A stretch of 42,951 nucleotides of DNA from positions 1-42,951 of the forward strand of contig JAFUCC010000028.1 in the NCBI GenBank assembly GCA_017459925.1. The letters run 5' to 3'. The notes under the pieces were generated by a model. It ran no database searches and was not told the origin of the DNA. It saw only the letters and a program-made list of their open reading frames with translations. The position numbers and the translations under genes were made by a program. Positions 1 to 7,930 of the stretch are shown in pieces; the first letter of the stretch is position 1; every line of letters starts with the position of its first letter. The stretch comes from Eggerthellaceae bacterium. GTDB taxonomy: Bacteria; Actinomycetota; Coriobacteriia; Coriobacteriales; Eggerthellaceae.

Positions 1-1
1 A

Positions 2-898
2 TACGCGCCCAAGACCGTGGCCAAGCCCTTCAGGCTGCTCAAACAAGCCCTGAAATACGCCGTGGGAGCCGAGCTCATCACGAAGAACCCGTGCGACTTC
101 TGCAAGCCGCCGCGCCGCAAGAAGGCGCCGATCAACGCGCTCGATCAGGAGGAGCGCACGCGCATGCTGAAGCACGCGCGCGAGGCCCAGCCCGACCCGC
201 TCGGCTACATGATCGAGCTCGCGCTGACGACGGGCATGCGCCTGTCGGAGGTGTGCGCCGTGCGGACGTCGTGCATCCTGGACGTGCCGGCCATCGAGGT
301 GCGCAGCTCGCTGGGGTGCGGTGCGGGCGGCTACTACGAGAAGGAGCCCAAGACCGAGAGCAGCGTGCGGACGCTTCCGCTCACCACGCGCACGTGGAGC
401 CACCTGAACGCGTTGAAGAAGGACATGCTGCGGACCCTGGCGGAGTTCGGGGTGAAGGGCGCCGACCCCTTCCTGTTCGGCACCTGGGAGGCCGACAGCA
501 AGCCCTACAATCCCACGAAGCTCGGCAAGGAGTTCTCAGCGTTCTGCAGGATGAACGGGTTCAACTGCACGTTCAACGACCTGCGCCACACGTTCGCCAC
601 CATGATGATCGCCAAGGGGACCGACATCCGCACCGTCTCGGACTGGCTCGGACACGCGAGCCCCAGCATGACGCTCGACGTCTACGCAGACGTGGCACCC
701 GAGGCCAAGCGCGACTCCCTCGAAAAGATGAAGGCCTGCTTCGACGTCGACATGGACGGCGTGTTCGGAGAGCTGGGGCCCAAACGGGAAGAGCCGCCCG
801 CGTCCGGCATCGCCGGCCTGACGTTCACCGTCGAGCAATTGGAGCTCATGCTGGCAGAGGCCAGAAGGCGCGAGAAGGCACTGAAAGAAGCATCGTGA
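2..898 (+). CDS. Tyrosine site-specific recombinase (integrase), 5' end outside window
   Basis: The frame is open to the window edge, so the N-terminal core-binding domain is only partly present; numbering here starts at the GTG at 17. The catalytic domain is clear: first Arg in TTGMRLSE (R75), a beta-hairpin Lys candidate in PKTESS (K112), the DLRHTFAT box (R190), LGHAS (H213) and the nucleophile Tyr in LDVYAD (Y223). At the position usually held by the catalytic His of HxxR there is Asn (N187 in FNDLRHT). About 70 residues follow the Tyr, ending in a charged helix. Such enzymes integrate and excise phages and integrative elements at tRNA or other att sites. It lies 73 bp upstream of a toxin-antitoxin-like pair, and with the excisionase-like gene at 14512-14745 suggests an integrative element. 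The link between the two ends is inference. Confidence 0.9.
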   Translation, partial: YAPKTVAKPFRLLKQALKYAVGAELITKNPCDFCKPPRRKKAPINALDQEERTRMLKHAREAQPDPLGYMIELALTTGMRLSEVCAVRTSCILDVPAIEVRSSLGCGAGGYYEKEPKTESSVRTLPLTTRTWSHLNALKKDMLRTLAEFGVKGADPFLFGTWEADSKPYNPTKLGKEFSAFCRMNGFNCTFNDLRHTFATMMIAKGTDIRTVSDWLGHASPSMTLDVYADVAPEAKRDSLEKMKACFDVDMDGVFGELGPKREEPPASGIAGLTFTVEQLELMLAEARRREKALKEAS

Positions 899-935
899 GT
901 TTTCGGCTGCGCAACGGCGTGATAATCCAACAGTG

Positions 936-971
936 TTTACATAATTAGTATTTTGTAATACTATTTCTGTA
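936..971 (+). promoter_or_regulatory. Promoter with overlapping inverted-repeat operator for the HTH/NTase pair
   Basis: TTTACA (936-941) and TACTAT (959-964) are separated by 17 bp. A perfect 7-bp inverted repeat, TAGTATT-N4-AATACTA (946-963), covers the spacer and the -10 hexamer. The hexamer ends 7 nt before the ATG at 972 and no Shine-Dalgarno sequence is visible, so the message may be leaderless. The layout suits autorepression by the HTH protein encoded next; that is inference. Confidence 0.55.
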
Positions 972-1670
972 ATGCTGAAAGGCGCCAGAATACCGGGTTT
1001 CATGACGACCGCCGAGGCCTCCGCGGCATCGGGGCTCTCCGCGCACCGCATCGGGTGCCTCGCCCGCGCTGGCGAGATCGATGCGGCGAAGAGCGGCAAC
1101 ACCATCCTCGTGGACGCGGCGTCGCTGCAATCCTACGTGACGGCGAACCAGGGGCGCGGGAGGCCGATGGACGCTCGCACGGCCTACGCCGCGCTATGGC
1201 TGCTATCGGGGCTCGAAGCCGACTGGCTGTCATATGCCCAGTCGAGGAGGCTCCGCCTCCGGCTCCAGTCCGCTTCGGCGGAATCACTGTCATGGCAGCT
1301 CCGGAAGCGCGCCGCCACGCGCCGCTACCGCGCGAGCGAGTCGTTCCTGGGCTCCGTGGCGGGCTCGCTCGCCCTTTCGGGGGCGAGCAGCGGTCGCCTT
1401 GCCGAATTCGGGCTGCTGCAGGCGGGCGGCAGGATCGAGGGCTACTGCCTGGAATCAGAGGCCGATGGGCTCGAAGCGTCATTCTTCCTGGCGGAGGACC
1501 CGCATGGCAACGTCGTCTTACATGTGGCGCCATGGCTTCCCGACGGCGCGAGGGGCGAGATGCCGATCGCCGCAACGGCCGCTGACTTGGCCCAGTCAAT
1601 GGACGCGAGGGAGCGGGAGGCGGGACTCGAGATGCTGAGGAGGCTGCTCGATGAGCATAGGGATGTTTAG
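972..1670 (+). CDS. HTH DNA-binding protein, putative antitoxin/autorepressor of NTase toxin pair
   Basis: This 232-residue protein has an N-terminal MerR/excisionase-like helix-turn-helix (about residues 11-55, TTAEASAASGLSAHRIGCLARAGEI followed by a short wing) and a less conserved C-terminal domain. Its last 20 bp overlap the start of a nucleotidyltransferase gene, the usual layout of AbiE/Men-type toxin-antitoxin systems in which an HTH antitoxin precedes the NTase toxin. The start at 972 is chosen because it is the first ATG, directly below a promoter-like sequence; no ribosome binding site is present. Pairing and motif support an antitoxin or repressor role, but I did not recognise the C-terminal domain, and an AbiEi-type assignment is inference. 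It is expected to bind the inverted repeat in its own promoter. Confidence 0.65.
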   Translation: MLKGARIPGFMTTAEASAASGLSAHRIGCLARAGEIDAAKSGNTILVDAASLQSYVTANQGRGRPMDARTAYAALWLLSGLEADWLSYAQSRRLRLRLQSASAESLSWQLRKRAATRRYRASESFLGSVAGSLALSGASSGRLAEFGLLQAGGRIEGYCLESEADGLEASFFLAEDPHGNVVLHVAPWLPDGARGEMPIAATAADLAQSMDAREREAGLEMLRRLLDEHRDV

Positions 1671-2379
1671 GGTGACCGAGGCCATTCCCGCTTGGAAGAC
1701 CGTCTTGGACATCTCCGACCTGGTCCCGCAAGATTCCTGGATGCTGGTCGGCGGGCTCATGACGCAGGTGCATGCGGGGCTTGCCGGCTTGAGCTCGCGC
1801 GCGACCGTCGACGTCGATGTGCTCGTGGACGTCCTGGCGAGCTCCAGGAACGTCGGAGCGGTCATCAGATCGCTCGAGAAGATGGGGTTCGAACCGCAGG
1901 AGCCCGGCTTGCGGGGAAGTGCATTTCACAGGATGGCCAAGGGCGACCTCATCGTCGACGTCCTCGTGGCAGACCACCTCCCGGCCGGGAGGCAGAAGGC
2001 CGCAAGGGTGAACACGTGGCCGATGCTGGAGACTCCCGGCGGCGCGCAGGCGATAGAGCGGAAAACGGAAGTCGAAATTGCATCGGAAACACGCAAGGCG
2101 ACCGTATCCATCCCCAGCCTGATTGGTGCGCTCGTGCTAAAGTGCGCCGCTTACGCAACCGACAGGCGCAACCCACACCGCCACCTGGAGGATGCGGCCC
2201 TCCTGGCAAGCCTGATAACCGACCACGCCGTCGTGCTCTCCCAGCTGCACGGCTCGGATAGGAAGCGACTCAGGAAAGCCGCCGATGCGCTTTCCGACCC
2301 GAACGAGCCGTCGTGGCTCCTCCTCGCTCCCCAGCAGCGCATTAAAGGCCAGGACACGATGAGGATCCTCGGCTCGTAA
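1651..2379 (+). CDS. Nucleotidyltransferase-fold protein (AbiEii/MenT-like putative toxin)
   Basis: This 242-residue protein carries the nucleotidyltransferase signature: LVGGLMTQVHAG (G34-G35) followed by R50, T52 and the metal-binding pair D54/D56 in SRATVDVDV, then a later acidic strand (DLIVDVLVAD). This matches the DUF1814/AbiEii type of minimal NTase, whose known members act as toxins that modify tRNA or other targets with nucleotides. An AGGAGG sequence at 1638-1643 lies 7 nt before the ATG at 1651, which decides the start; an alternative ATG lies at 1663. The gene overlaps the upstream HTH gene by 20 bp, so translation is probably coupled. The position beside an integrase supports a role in element maintenance or phage defence. 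The actual substrate is unknown. Confidence 0.72.
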   Translation: MSIGMFRVTEAIPAWKTVLDISDLVPQDSWMLVGGLMTQVHAGLAGLSSRATVDVDVLVDVLASSRNVGAVIRSLEKMGFEPQEPGLRGSAFHRMAKGDLIVDVLVADHLPAGRQKAARVNTWPMLETPGGAQAIERKTEVEIASETRKATVSIPSLIGALVLKCAAYATDRRNPHRHLEDAALLASLITDHAVVLSQLHGSDRKRLRKAADALSDPNEPSWLLLAPQQRIKGQDTMRILGS

Positions 2380-2469
2380 CGCCTTCCGGGCATTCGTTCC
2401 CCAGGGGCGCGGGGAATCCCCCGATTTGGTTCCAGGCGAAGAGCGCGACAGAGGCTTGGCTTGACAACA

Positions 2470-2504
2470 AGGAGCCTCCTCGGATGTGGCCCGAGGAGGC
2501 TCCT
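2470..2504. terminator. 14-bp perfect hairpin downstream of NTase gene
   Basis: Arms 2470-2483 and 2491-2504 (AGGAGCCTCCTCGG and its complement) with a 7-nt loop. No U-tract follows on either strand, so it may be a terminator of atypical form, a protein-binding palindrome or a repeat. Confidence 0.5.
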
Positions 2505-2547
2505 GCTTGCCGCGACTTAACGCTCTGCGCCCACTATTCTGTGCGAC

Positions 2548-2606
2548 GTGTACACGGAGCAGGCTACTTGCGTTTGCCACCCGTGCGCACGGAGTAGGCC
2601 ACTTGC
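2548..2606 (+). repeat. Two direct copies of a 24-bp repeat, left flank of the catabolic cluster
   Basis: Copies at 2548-2571 and 2583-2606 are 35 bp apart and match at 20 of 24 positions (core GAGYAGGCYACTTGC). A third copy lies in the opposite orientation at 13942-13965. The three bracket the minus-strand cluster. Confidence 0.65.
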
Positions 2607-2700
2607 TGAAGGGTTCATAGCATGCTCAGGCCACCGGTCGATCAGACGTGTTGGCAAACTCGTTTCACAAGCACAAACCAGCAAAACCCCGCAGCGGGCC

Positions 2701-3957
2701 TCATGCCGACCGTCTCGCCTGCATGCGCCCGATTGCCACCACGGTGACGATGGTCGCGGCCATGAGTGCGATGACACCGATGAACATCGGCATGTAGCTG
2801 TGCGTGGCGTCGATGACGGTGCCCCAGATGAAGGCGGCCGCGGCGTTGCTGATGGAGGCCACCATCGAGACGCGCGAGTAAATCTGCGCGTAATCGCGGT
2901 CGCCGAAACTCTTGCGCGTGAATATGGGCATCATGACGTTGGTGATGCCGTAATACACGCCGAAGCACAGCGCTGCTGCGTAGAAGGCGACGGTGGAGCC
3001 GGTCGCAAATGCGAGGAGCGCCACGCCCGCGATGCCGAGCGCAAGCGCCACGATGGTCGACGTCTGGGTGCGCTTCTCCCCTACGGCGCCCAACGCGAGC
3101 TTCGAGACGGTCTGGCCCGCCATGGCGACCGACGAGGCGGTGGCGCCGAGCAGCGGGAACGCCACGCCGATGTCGAGCGTCGTGGCATAGCTCGGAATCA
3201 TGAAATACACGTACATGCCGATGTTAAGCAGGAAGCACATCAGGCAGATGAGGTAGAACACGGGCATCTTGAAGGCTTCATGCGCGGCAATGCCCGTGGC
3301 GAACTTGGGCACCACTTCCGCTTGCTTCGGGTCCCAGCCGTGGGGTTGCAGGCCCTTGTCTTCAGGACGGCTCGCCACCATGAACAGCGTAACGGGAATC
3401 GTGCAGGCCGAGAGCACGGCGAACACGAGATACGTCGCCGACCAACCGATTTCCTGAATGAGGATGCCGCCGACCGTCGACCACACCACACCGCCGATGC
3501 CCGTGAACGCCATGACGATGCCCAGCAGGAAGCCCGCGCGCTTGGCAAACCAGCGGTTGATGAGGGTGGACGGCGCGAGGAACAGCAACATCGCCACGCC
3601 GACGCCCATGGCTGCGGCCGCAACGTAGAACATCCAGAGAGCTTGCGTGAACGACAGCCACACGAACGCCGCCGCGATGATGACGACCGCACCGGTCAGG
3701 CAGAGGCGCGCGTCCTTGTTGTTCAGGAGCTTGCCCAAAAACGGCAAGGTGACGAGCGCCGCTATCCAAAGCACCGACGTGTAATACGACAGCATGCCGC
3801 GCTCGACGCCTAGGTAGTCGGAAAGCGCCGGATAGAAGATGCCCGCGCAGCTTAAGCCCAGCGACAAGGGGATGAAGCTCGTCAGCACCATGGCGGCCAC
3901 CACCAGGTAGCCGAAATGCAACTTCCCTTTTGCGTTCTGCGAGCTGTTTTCCATCAT
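2701..3957 (-). CDS. MFS transporter (OFA/oxalate-formate antiporter-like)
   Basis: This protein of 418 residues has about twelve hydrophobic segments and the layout of a major facilitator: a short cytoplasmic N-terminus, six helices, a charged central loop (about residues 195-225, SRPEDKGLQPHGWDPKQ), then six helices. The motif-A-like loops GKLLNNKDAR and GAVGEKR fit MFS. It is the last unit of the cluster and has its own promoter with the shared LysR-type operator at 4066-4129, so it is probably co-induced with the enzymes and imports their substrate or exports a product. ATG codons at 3957 and 3954 are both possible; GGGG lies just upstream. The substrate cannot be read from the sequence. 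Confidence 0.88.
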   Translation of the reverse strand: MMENSSQNAKGKLHFGYLVVAAMVLTSFIPLSLGLSCAGIFYPALSDYLGVERGMLSYYTSVLWIAALVTLPFLGKLLNNKDARLCLTGAVVIIAAAFVWLSFTQALWMFYVAAAAMGVGVAMLLFLAPSTLINRWFAKRAGFLLGIVMAFTGIGGVVWSTVGGILIQEIGWSATYLVFAVLSACTIPVTLFMVASRPEDKGLQPHGWDPKQAEVVPKFATGIAAHEAFKMPVFYLICLMCFLLNIGMYVYFMIPSYATTLDIGVAFPLLGATASSVAMAGQTVSKLALGAVGEKRTQTSTIVALALGIAGVALLAFATGSTVAFYAAALCFGVYYGITNVMMPIFTRKSFGDRDYAQIYSRVSMVASISNAAAAFIWGTVIDATHSYMPMFIGVIALMAATIVTVVAIGRMQARRSA

Positions 3958-4065
3958 GAACCCCTTTTCGGAAACGTTATCTCAACCATGCCAAACTGGT
4001 TCGTGCATGCAAAGGGCGGGGCGGCACCCCCTGCCGTCCCGATCCCAAACAGTATGGCACGTCCT

Positions 4066-4129
4066 AGTGTATTGAAAGCGACACCGCATGCCTGTGTCAT
4101 TGCAGGACACCCGCTTTCCAAAATGGAAA
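4066..4129 (-). promoter_or_regulatory. Composite LysR-type operator/promoter of the MFS gene
   Basis: On the minus strand: TTTCC-N5-GGAAA (plus 4115-4129; here a 17-bp palindrome, CTTTCCA-N3-TGGAAAG, 4114-4130), GACAC (plus 4094-4098) and a -10-like TACACT (plus 4066-4071). The distances (43 bp between palindrome and hexamer; GACAC starting 17 bp after the palindrome) are the same as at 8536-8599 and 12831-12894. No good -35 is present, as expected for an activator-dependent promoter. The predicted leader is about 100 nt. Confidence 0.75.
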
Positions 4130-4151
4130 GGCCGCCCCGAAGGACGGCCTT
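4128..4151 (-). terminator. Rho-independent terminator of the SDR operon
   Basis: Stem AAGGCCG...CGGCCTT (4128-4134 / 4145-4151), extended inward by two more pairs around a UUCG tetraloop on the minus strand and followed by TTTCCATTTT. The T-rich tail is also the operator palindrome of the next unit. Confidence 0.75.
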
Positions 4152-4173
4152 GAGCGTGTTTAGCAAACAACTG

Positions 4174-4950
4174 CTACATACAGGTGTAGCCGCCGTCGAC
4201 GGGGACCATGATGCCGGTGACGTAGGTCGAGGCGGGCGAGGCCAGGAAGATGGCGGCGCTGTCGAGCTCGCCCTCGTTGCCGTAACGCTCCATGGGGATC
4301 ATCGTCTTGGCGTTGGCCTGGAAGAAGTCGCTGTCGAGCGTCTCCTTGGTCAGCGGCGTGTAGAAGTAACCCGGGCAGATGGCGTTGACGGTGATGTCGT
4401 ACTTGCCCCACTCGGCAGCGAGCGCGCGGGTGAGGTTGACGACGCCACCCTTAGCTGCATGGTAAGGGGCCGAGCCGGCGACCTTATTGCCCACCAGGCC
4501 GTACATGCTCGCGATGTTGATGACGCGGCCGTACTTGGCCGGGATCATGGCCTTCTTGGCGGCTGCGCGGGCGACCTTGAAGGTGCCGAACAAGTCGATC
4601 TGCATCTCATGGTCGAACTGCTCGTCGGTGATATCCTCGGCAGGAGCCACGGCGCCCGTGCCGGCGTTGTTGATGACGATATCGATGCGCCCGCACTTCT
4701 CGAGCACCTCGTCGATTGCCGCCTCGACGTTGTCGGTATCGGTGATGTCGCAGCGGATGGCGAGCGTCTCCACGCCGAACTCTTCTGCGATTTCAGCTGC
4801 CACAGCGTCGATCTTCTCCTGGCGGCGGGCCATGACGACGATCTTCGCGCCCTGGTTCGCGAGCGCTTTCGCCATCTGCACGCCCAGACCGCCCGACGCA
4901 CCCGTGACGATCGCGACCTGACCGGAAAGGTCGAAGTAGTTCTTGGTCAT
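4174..4950 (-). CDS. Short-chain dehydrogenase/reductase (SDR, 3-oxoacyl-reductase/gluconate-5-dehydrogenase-like)
   Basis: This is a 258-residue classical SDR with the NAD(P)-binding TGASGGLG (residues 16-23), the NNAG structural motif (94-97) and the catalytic S148, Y163 and K167 (ASMYG...YHAAKGG). The C-terminal ASTYVTGIMVPVDGG is typical of the family. SDRs interconvert hydroxyl and keto groups using NAD(P)H. It is the last gene of an operon that includes a lactonase-like hydrolase and an enoate reductase, so it probably handles a ring or side-chain alcohol or ketone of the same substrate. The start has AAAGGA about 8 nt upstream. It lies 37 bp after the enoate reductase stop. SDR membership is sure; the substrate is unknown. 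Confidence 0.9.
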   Translation of the reverse strand: MTKNYFDLSGQVAIVTGASGGLGVQMAKALANQGAKIVVMARRQEKIDAVAAEIAEEFGVETLAIRCDITDTDNVEAAIDEVLEKCGRIDIVINNAGTGAVAPAEDITDEQFDHEMQIDLFGTFKVARAAAKKAMIPAKYGRVINIASMYGLVGNKVAGSAPYHAAKGGVVNLTRALAAEWGKYDITVNAICPGYFYTPLTKETLDSDFFQANAKTMIPMERYGNEGELDSAAIFLASPASTYVTGIMVPVDGGYTCM

Positions 4951-4987
4951 TGCAAATCCTTTCTATCTGTCGATAATCCGCAGTTGC

Positions 4988-6940
4988 TTACGCGAAATAC
5001 CCCGCGTCGAAGCCCTCGTTGCCGGCGTCTTCGGCATCGCGGCACTTCACGGCATCGCCGATGACGACGACCTTGTCGCCAAGGTCCTTCAGCTCTTCCA
5101 CCAGGCCGTTCACGGGCACGTAGCCGCAGGACAGCACGACCCAGTCGACCTTGTGCGTCTCGGTTTCGCCGTTGTGCGTGAGCACCAGACCATCTTCGGC
5201 GAGCTCGTTGATCGTGTGCTTGAACAAGAACTTCACGTGGCGCTGTTCGCAGAAGGCGCGCATGAAGTTCACCTTGCCCTGATCCTCCTTGTCGGCCACC
5301 ACGTCACGGCGGATGACGATGGAGATGTGACCGCGCTCGGCATCGGCCAGGTAGCATGCCGTCTCGATGCCGACCGAGCCGCCGCCCAGGATGTAGATGT
5401 AGCCCTCGGGGTTCACGCGGCCGCGCAGGACGTCTTCGGCCATGATGACCCGAGCGTCGCCGGCGATGCCGGGGATCTCCTCGGGAACGCGGCCCACGCC
5501 ACCGGTGGCGATGATGACCTTGTCGGCACCGAACGCGCGGACGTCATCGGCGGTCGCCTCCTTGTTGAGCTCCACCTTCACGCCCAGCTGGTTCACAGTG
5601 CGGTTGAGCGAGTACACGTAGGTGATGTAGTCGCCCTTGCCCGGCGTGCAGCCGGCGGCGATGAACTGGCCGCCCAGGCGGTCTTCCTTCTCCCACAGCG
5701 TCACGTCGTGGCCGCGTCGGGCAGCCGCGATGGCCGCGTTCATGCCGCCCGGGCCGCCGCCGATGATGAGCACCTTCTTCGGCTCGGTCGGCTCGAATGT
5801 GTACTTGTACTCCTTGCCCACCTCGGGGTTCACGAGGCAGCACGTCGGGATCTGCTGGTAGGTGTGGCCGGCGCACGCCTGCAGGCAGCCGATGCACTGG
5901 CGGATGTCGCACAGGCGCCCTTCCTTGGCCTTGTTCGGCAGGTGCGGGTCGGCGAGCGACGCGCGCGCCATGCCGACGAAGTCGCAGTAGCCGTCCTGCA
6001 GCAGCTCCTCGGCCACGAGCGGATCGTTGATGCGGTTCACGGCCATGACCGGAATGTTCACAATCTCCTTCAGAGCCTTGGCGTTGCTCGCACCGAACGC
6101 CGGCTTCTTCCACGTGGAAGCGATGATGCCGTCGTTGTACGAGCTGTACAGGCCGTTGGAGCAGTTGATGGCGTCGACGCCCCACTCTTCGAACATCTTA
6201 GCCAGCACGCGGGCCTCGCCCAAGTCGCGGCCGTTCGCCGTGCCCTCCACCGCGCTGAAGCGGATCATGATGGGGAAATCGTCGCCGACGTTCTTGCGCA
6301 TCTCGTCATAGATCTCGTGCAGGAAGCGCACGCGGTTGATGAGCGGTCCGCCATACTCGTCAGTGCGGTGGTTCTGATGGAACGAAAGGAACGCCGCGAT
6401 CAGGTAGCCGTGGCCGGCGTGGATCTCGATGCCGTCGAAGCCGCACTTCTTGGCGCGCCCGGCTGCCTCGCCGAACTGGCGCACGAACGTGTGGATCTCG
6501 TCGACGGTCAGCTCGCGGGCCATGTCGCGGTTCCACGGGTCGGCCGAAGGCGACGGTGCCATGGTCTGCACGCCGCCGTTCACGAAATGGTTCGACTGGC
6601 GGCCACAGTGGTAGATCTGGCAGAAGATCTTCGAGCCGTGGGAATGCACGGCCTCGACCATCTTCGCGTGGCCCTCGATCTGGGCGTCCTCATACAGCGC
6701 TGCCACGTGCTTGTAGCCCTTGCCGTTGGGGTTGATGAGGTAATCCTCGGTGATGATCAGGCCGTAGCCGCCCTTGGCCTTCTCCTCGTAGTACTTGATG
6801 AACTGCTCGGTGGCGTAGCCATCCTCGGTTGGCATGTTAGTGACCATGGCAGGCACGGCGATGCGGTTCGGAATCTCGCAATTGCCGATCTTGAACGGCG
6901 TGAACAGCTTCTTGAACATGGTGCTAGTTTCGGTGATCAT
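4988..6940 (-). CDS. NADH:flavin oxidoreductase / 2-enoate reductase family (FMN, 4Fe-4S, FAD)
   Basis: This 650-residue enzyme has the full layout of 2,4-dienoyl-CoA reductase, 2-enoate reductase and BaiCD/BaiH proteins. An N-terminal FMN TIM barrel like old yellow enzyme (about 1-340) carries HAGHGYL (H174, H177, Y179). A 4Fe-4S motif follows, C349-x2-C352-x3-C356-x11-C368. The C-terminal dinucleotide-binding part starts with GGGPGG (394-399) and has a second nucleotide motif, GGGSVG (near 516). Such enzymes reduce activated C=C bonds with NAD(P)H, passing electrons FAD to Fe-S to FMN. It sits between the lactonase-like gene and the SDR. The start at 6940 has GAGAGGG upstream; an internal Met at residue 8 is a less likely alternative. 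Confidence 0.92.
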   Translation of the reverse strand: MITETSTMFKKLFTPFKIGNCEIPNRIAVPAMVTNMPTEDGYATEQFIKYYEEKAKGGYGLIITEDYLINPNGKGYKHVAALYEDAQIEGHAKMVEAVHSHGSKIFCQIYHCGRQSNHFVNGGVQTMAPSPSADPWNRDMARELTVDEIHTFVRQFGEAAGRAKKCGFDGIEIHAGHGYLIAAFLSFHQNHRTDEYGGPLINRVRFLHEIYDEMRKNVGDDFPIMIRFSAVEGTANGRDLGEARVLAKMFEEWGVDAINCSNGLYSSYNDGIIASTWKKPAFGASNAKALKEIVNIPVMAVNRINDPLVAEELLQDGYCDFVGMARASLADPHLPNKAKEGRLCDIRQCIGCLQACAGHTYQQIPTCCLVNPEVGKEYKYTFEPTEPKKVLIIGGGPGGMNAAIAAARRGHDVTLWEKEDRLGGQFIAAGCTPGKGDYITYVYSLNRTVNQLGVKVELNKEATADDVRAFGADKVIIATGGVGRVPEEIPGIAGDARVIMAEDVLRGRVNPEGYIYILGGGSVGIETACYLADAERGHISIVIRRDVVADKEDQGKVNFMRAFCEQRHVKFLFKHTINELAEDGLVLTHNGETETHKVDWVVLSCGYVPVNGLVEELKDLGDKVVVIGDAVKCRDAEDAGNEGFDAGYFA

Positions 6941-6963
6941 GATGAGCCCTCTCTCATCAAGAA

Positions 6964-6993
6964 GGCCGGCGGGTCTTGGAGTCCCCGCCGACC
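6964..6993 (-). terminator. Intercistronic hairpin between lactonase-like and enoate reductase genes
   Basis: Arms 6964-6973 and 6984-6993 pair at 9 of 10 positions (GGC-rich), with CTTCTT following on the minus strand. Inside a codirectional operon it may act as a partial terminator or a stabilising processing hairpin. Confidence 0.5.
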
Positions 6994-7006
6994 TCGAACT
7001 GGATGG

Positions 7007-7846
7007 TTATTTGACGATGTAGTGTATGGCGAGGCCCTCGCGGCCTTGCGTCTCGAAGCGCTCGTGCATGGTGACGTCGTGCGTCAGTACGAGGCGGCTC
7101 GCGTCGCCGTCGAGCATGTCGCGGATCCACTGGTATGCACCGCAGACCATGCGGGCGGAGCCCGAACGGCCCAGCACCGGCACCAGGTAGCCCGGCCACT
7201 CGTCGGTGCCGAAGATGTTGGCGGGACGGCATGCGATGTCGCCGCCGACGATCACCTTGCCGCGCGCGGTGTCGACGATCACCAGCTGCTCGGCGACCGA
7301 ATGGCACTCGCGCACAACGTGCAGGCTGATGCCGGGAAGCACCTCATCGACGTCGCCTTCAAGCATGTGAATCTTGCCCGCATCGATGAGCTCGCGGATC
7401 TGCGGGTAGTCGGGCGGATAGGCGGCGGGCAGGACGAGCTGCTGATAGTTGGGGTCGGCCGCCATGGCCTCCCATGCCTCGAACTCCTCGCGCTGCATGT
7501 AGATGTCGGCGTGGGTGAAGCGCATGAGCCCGCCGATGTGGTCGAGGTGCGCATGGGTGATGATGACCGCATCGATGTCCTCGGGCGTGAGGTCCACGAG
7601 CGCAAGCGCGCTAATCGTGCCATTGAACTCGGTGATGAGCGAGTCCCAGAGCTCCTTCTTGGCGGCGTCCTCCTCATCGACGCCCGTGTCCACGAGGATC
7701 TTCTTGCCGTTCTCGTCCTCGAGCAGCGTGACGGAGTGCACGTTGTCCTCGGTCTCACCTGGCGCCGGATTGCCGATGGCACCGTAAAGGACCTCGGTGC
7801 CCCAAGGGCCGATGCCGTACTCGAGGTTCGTGATCTTGTAGTTCAT
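7007..7846 (-). CDS. Metallo-beta-lactamase-fold hydrolase, N-acyl homoserine lactonase-like
   Basis: This 279-residue protein contains the metal-binding HxHxDH as THAHLDHIGG (H98, H100, D102, H103), a later ECHSVAEQ His and GGDIA Asp, and a C-terminal TLTHD-like His. The N-terminal layout (YGIGPWGTEVLYGAIGNPAPG) resembles the AhlD/AHL lactonase subgroup, which opens lactone rings; other members are esterases. The ATG at 7846 is preferred over an upstream in-frame ATG because the family alignment begins there and GAGAAGGGG lies just upstream. In this operon it may open a lactone or cleave an ester of the cluster's substrate. Quorum quenching is possible but not suggested by the neighbours. 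Confidence 0.82.
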   Translation of the reverse strand: MNYKITNLEYGIGPWGTEVLYGAIGNPAPGETEDNVHSVTLLEDENGKKILVDTGVDEEDAAKKELWDSLITEFNGTISALALVDLTPEDIDAVIITHAHLDHIGGLMRFTHADIYMQREEFEAWEAMAADPNYQQLVLPAAYPPDYPQIRELIDAGKIHMLEGDVDEVLPGISLHVVRECHSVAEQLVIVDTARGKVIVGGDIACRPANIFGTDEWPGYLVPVLGRSGSARMVCGAYQWIRDMLDGDASRLVLTHDVTMHERFETQGREGLAIHYIVK

Positions 7847-7864
7847 GATGTGCCCCTTCTCTCT

Positions 7865-7918
7865 GGGCGGCTCAGCCGCCCGCCTGATATGACACGAGCC
7901 GGGATGCATCCCGGCTCG
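7865..7918 (-). repeat. Two adjacent hairpins between membrane-protein and lactonase-like genes
   Basis: A perfect 24-bp palindrome (7895-7918, centred on GATGCATC) and a second hairpin, GGGCGGC-TCA-GCCGCCC (7865-7881). Neither is followed by a U-tract. The second lies just upstream of the downstream gene's ribosome binding site, so RNA processing or stability control is more likely than simple termination. Confidence 0.5.
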
Positions 7919-7930
7919 CCGATTCCAAAC

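Larger units (their letters stand above)
2380..2700. other. 321-bp gap between NTase gene and MFS gene
   Basis: No convincing gene. It contains a small hairpin (TTCCCC 2397-2402 / GGGGAA 2411-2416), a strong 14-bp hairpin at 2470-2504 and two direct copies of a 24-bp repeat (2548-2606). The cluster on the minus strand ends at its right side. Confidence 0.6.
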
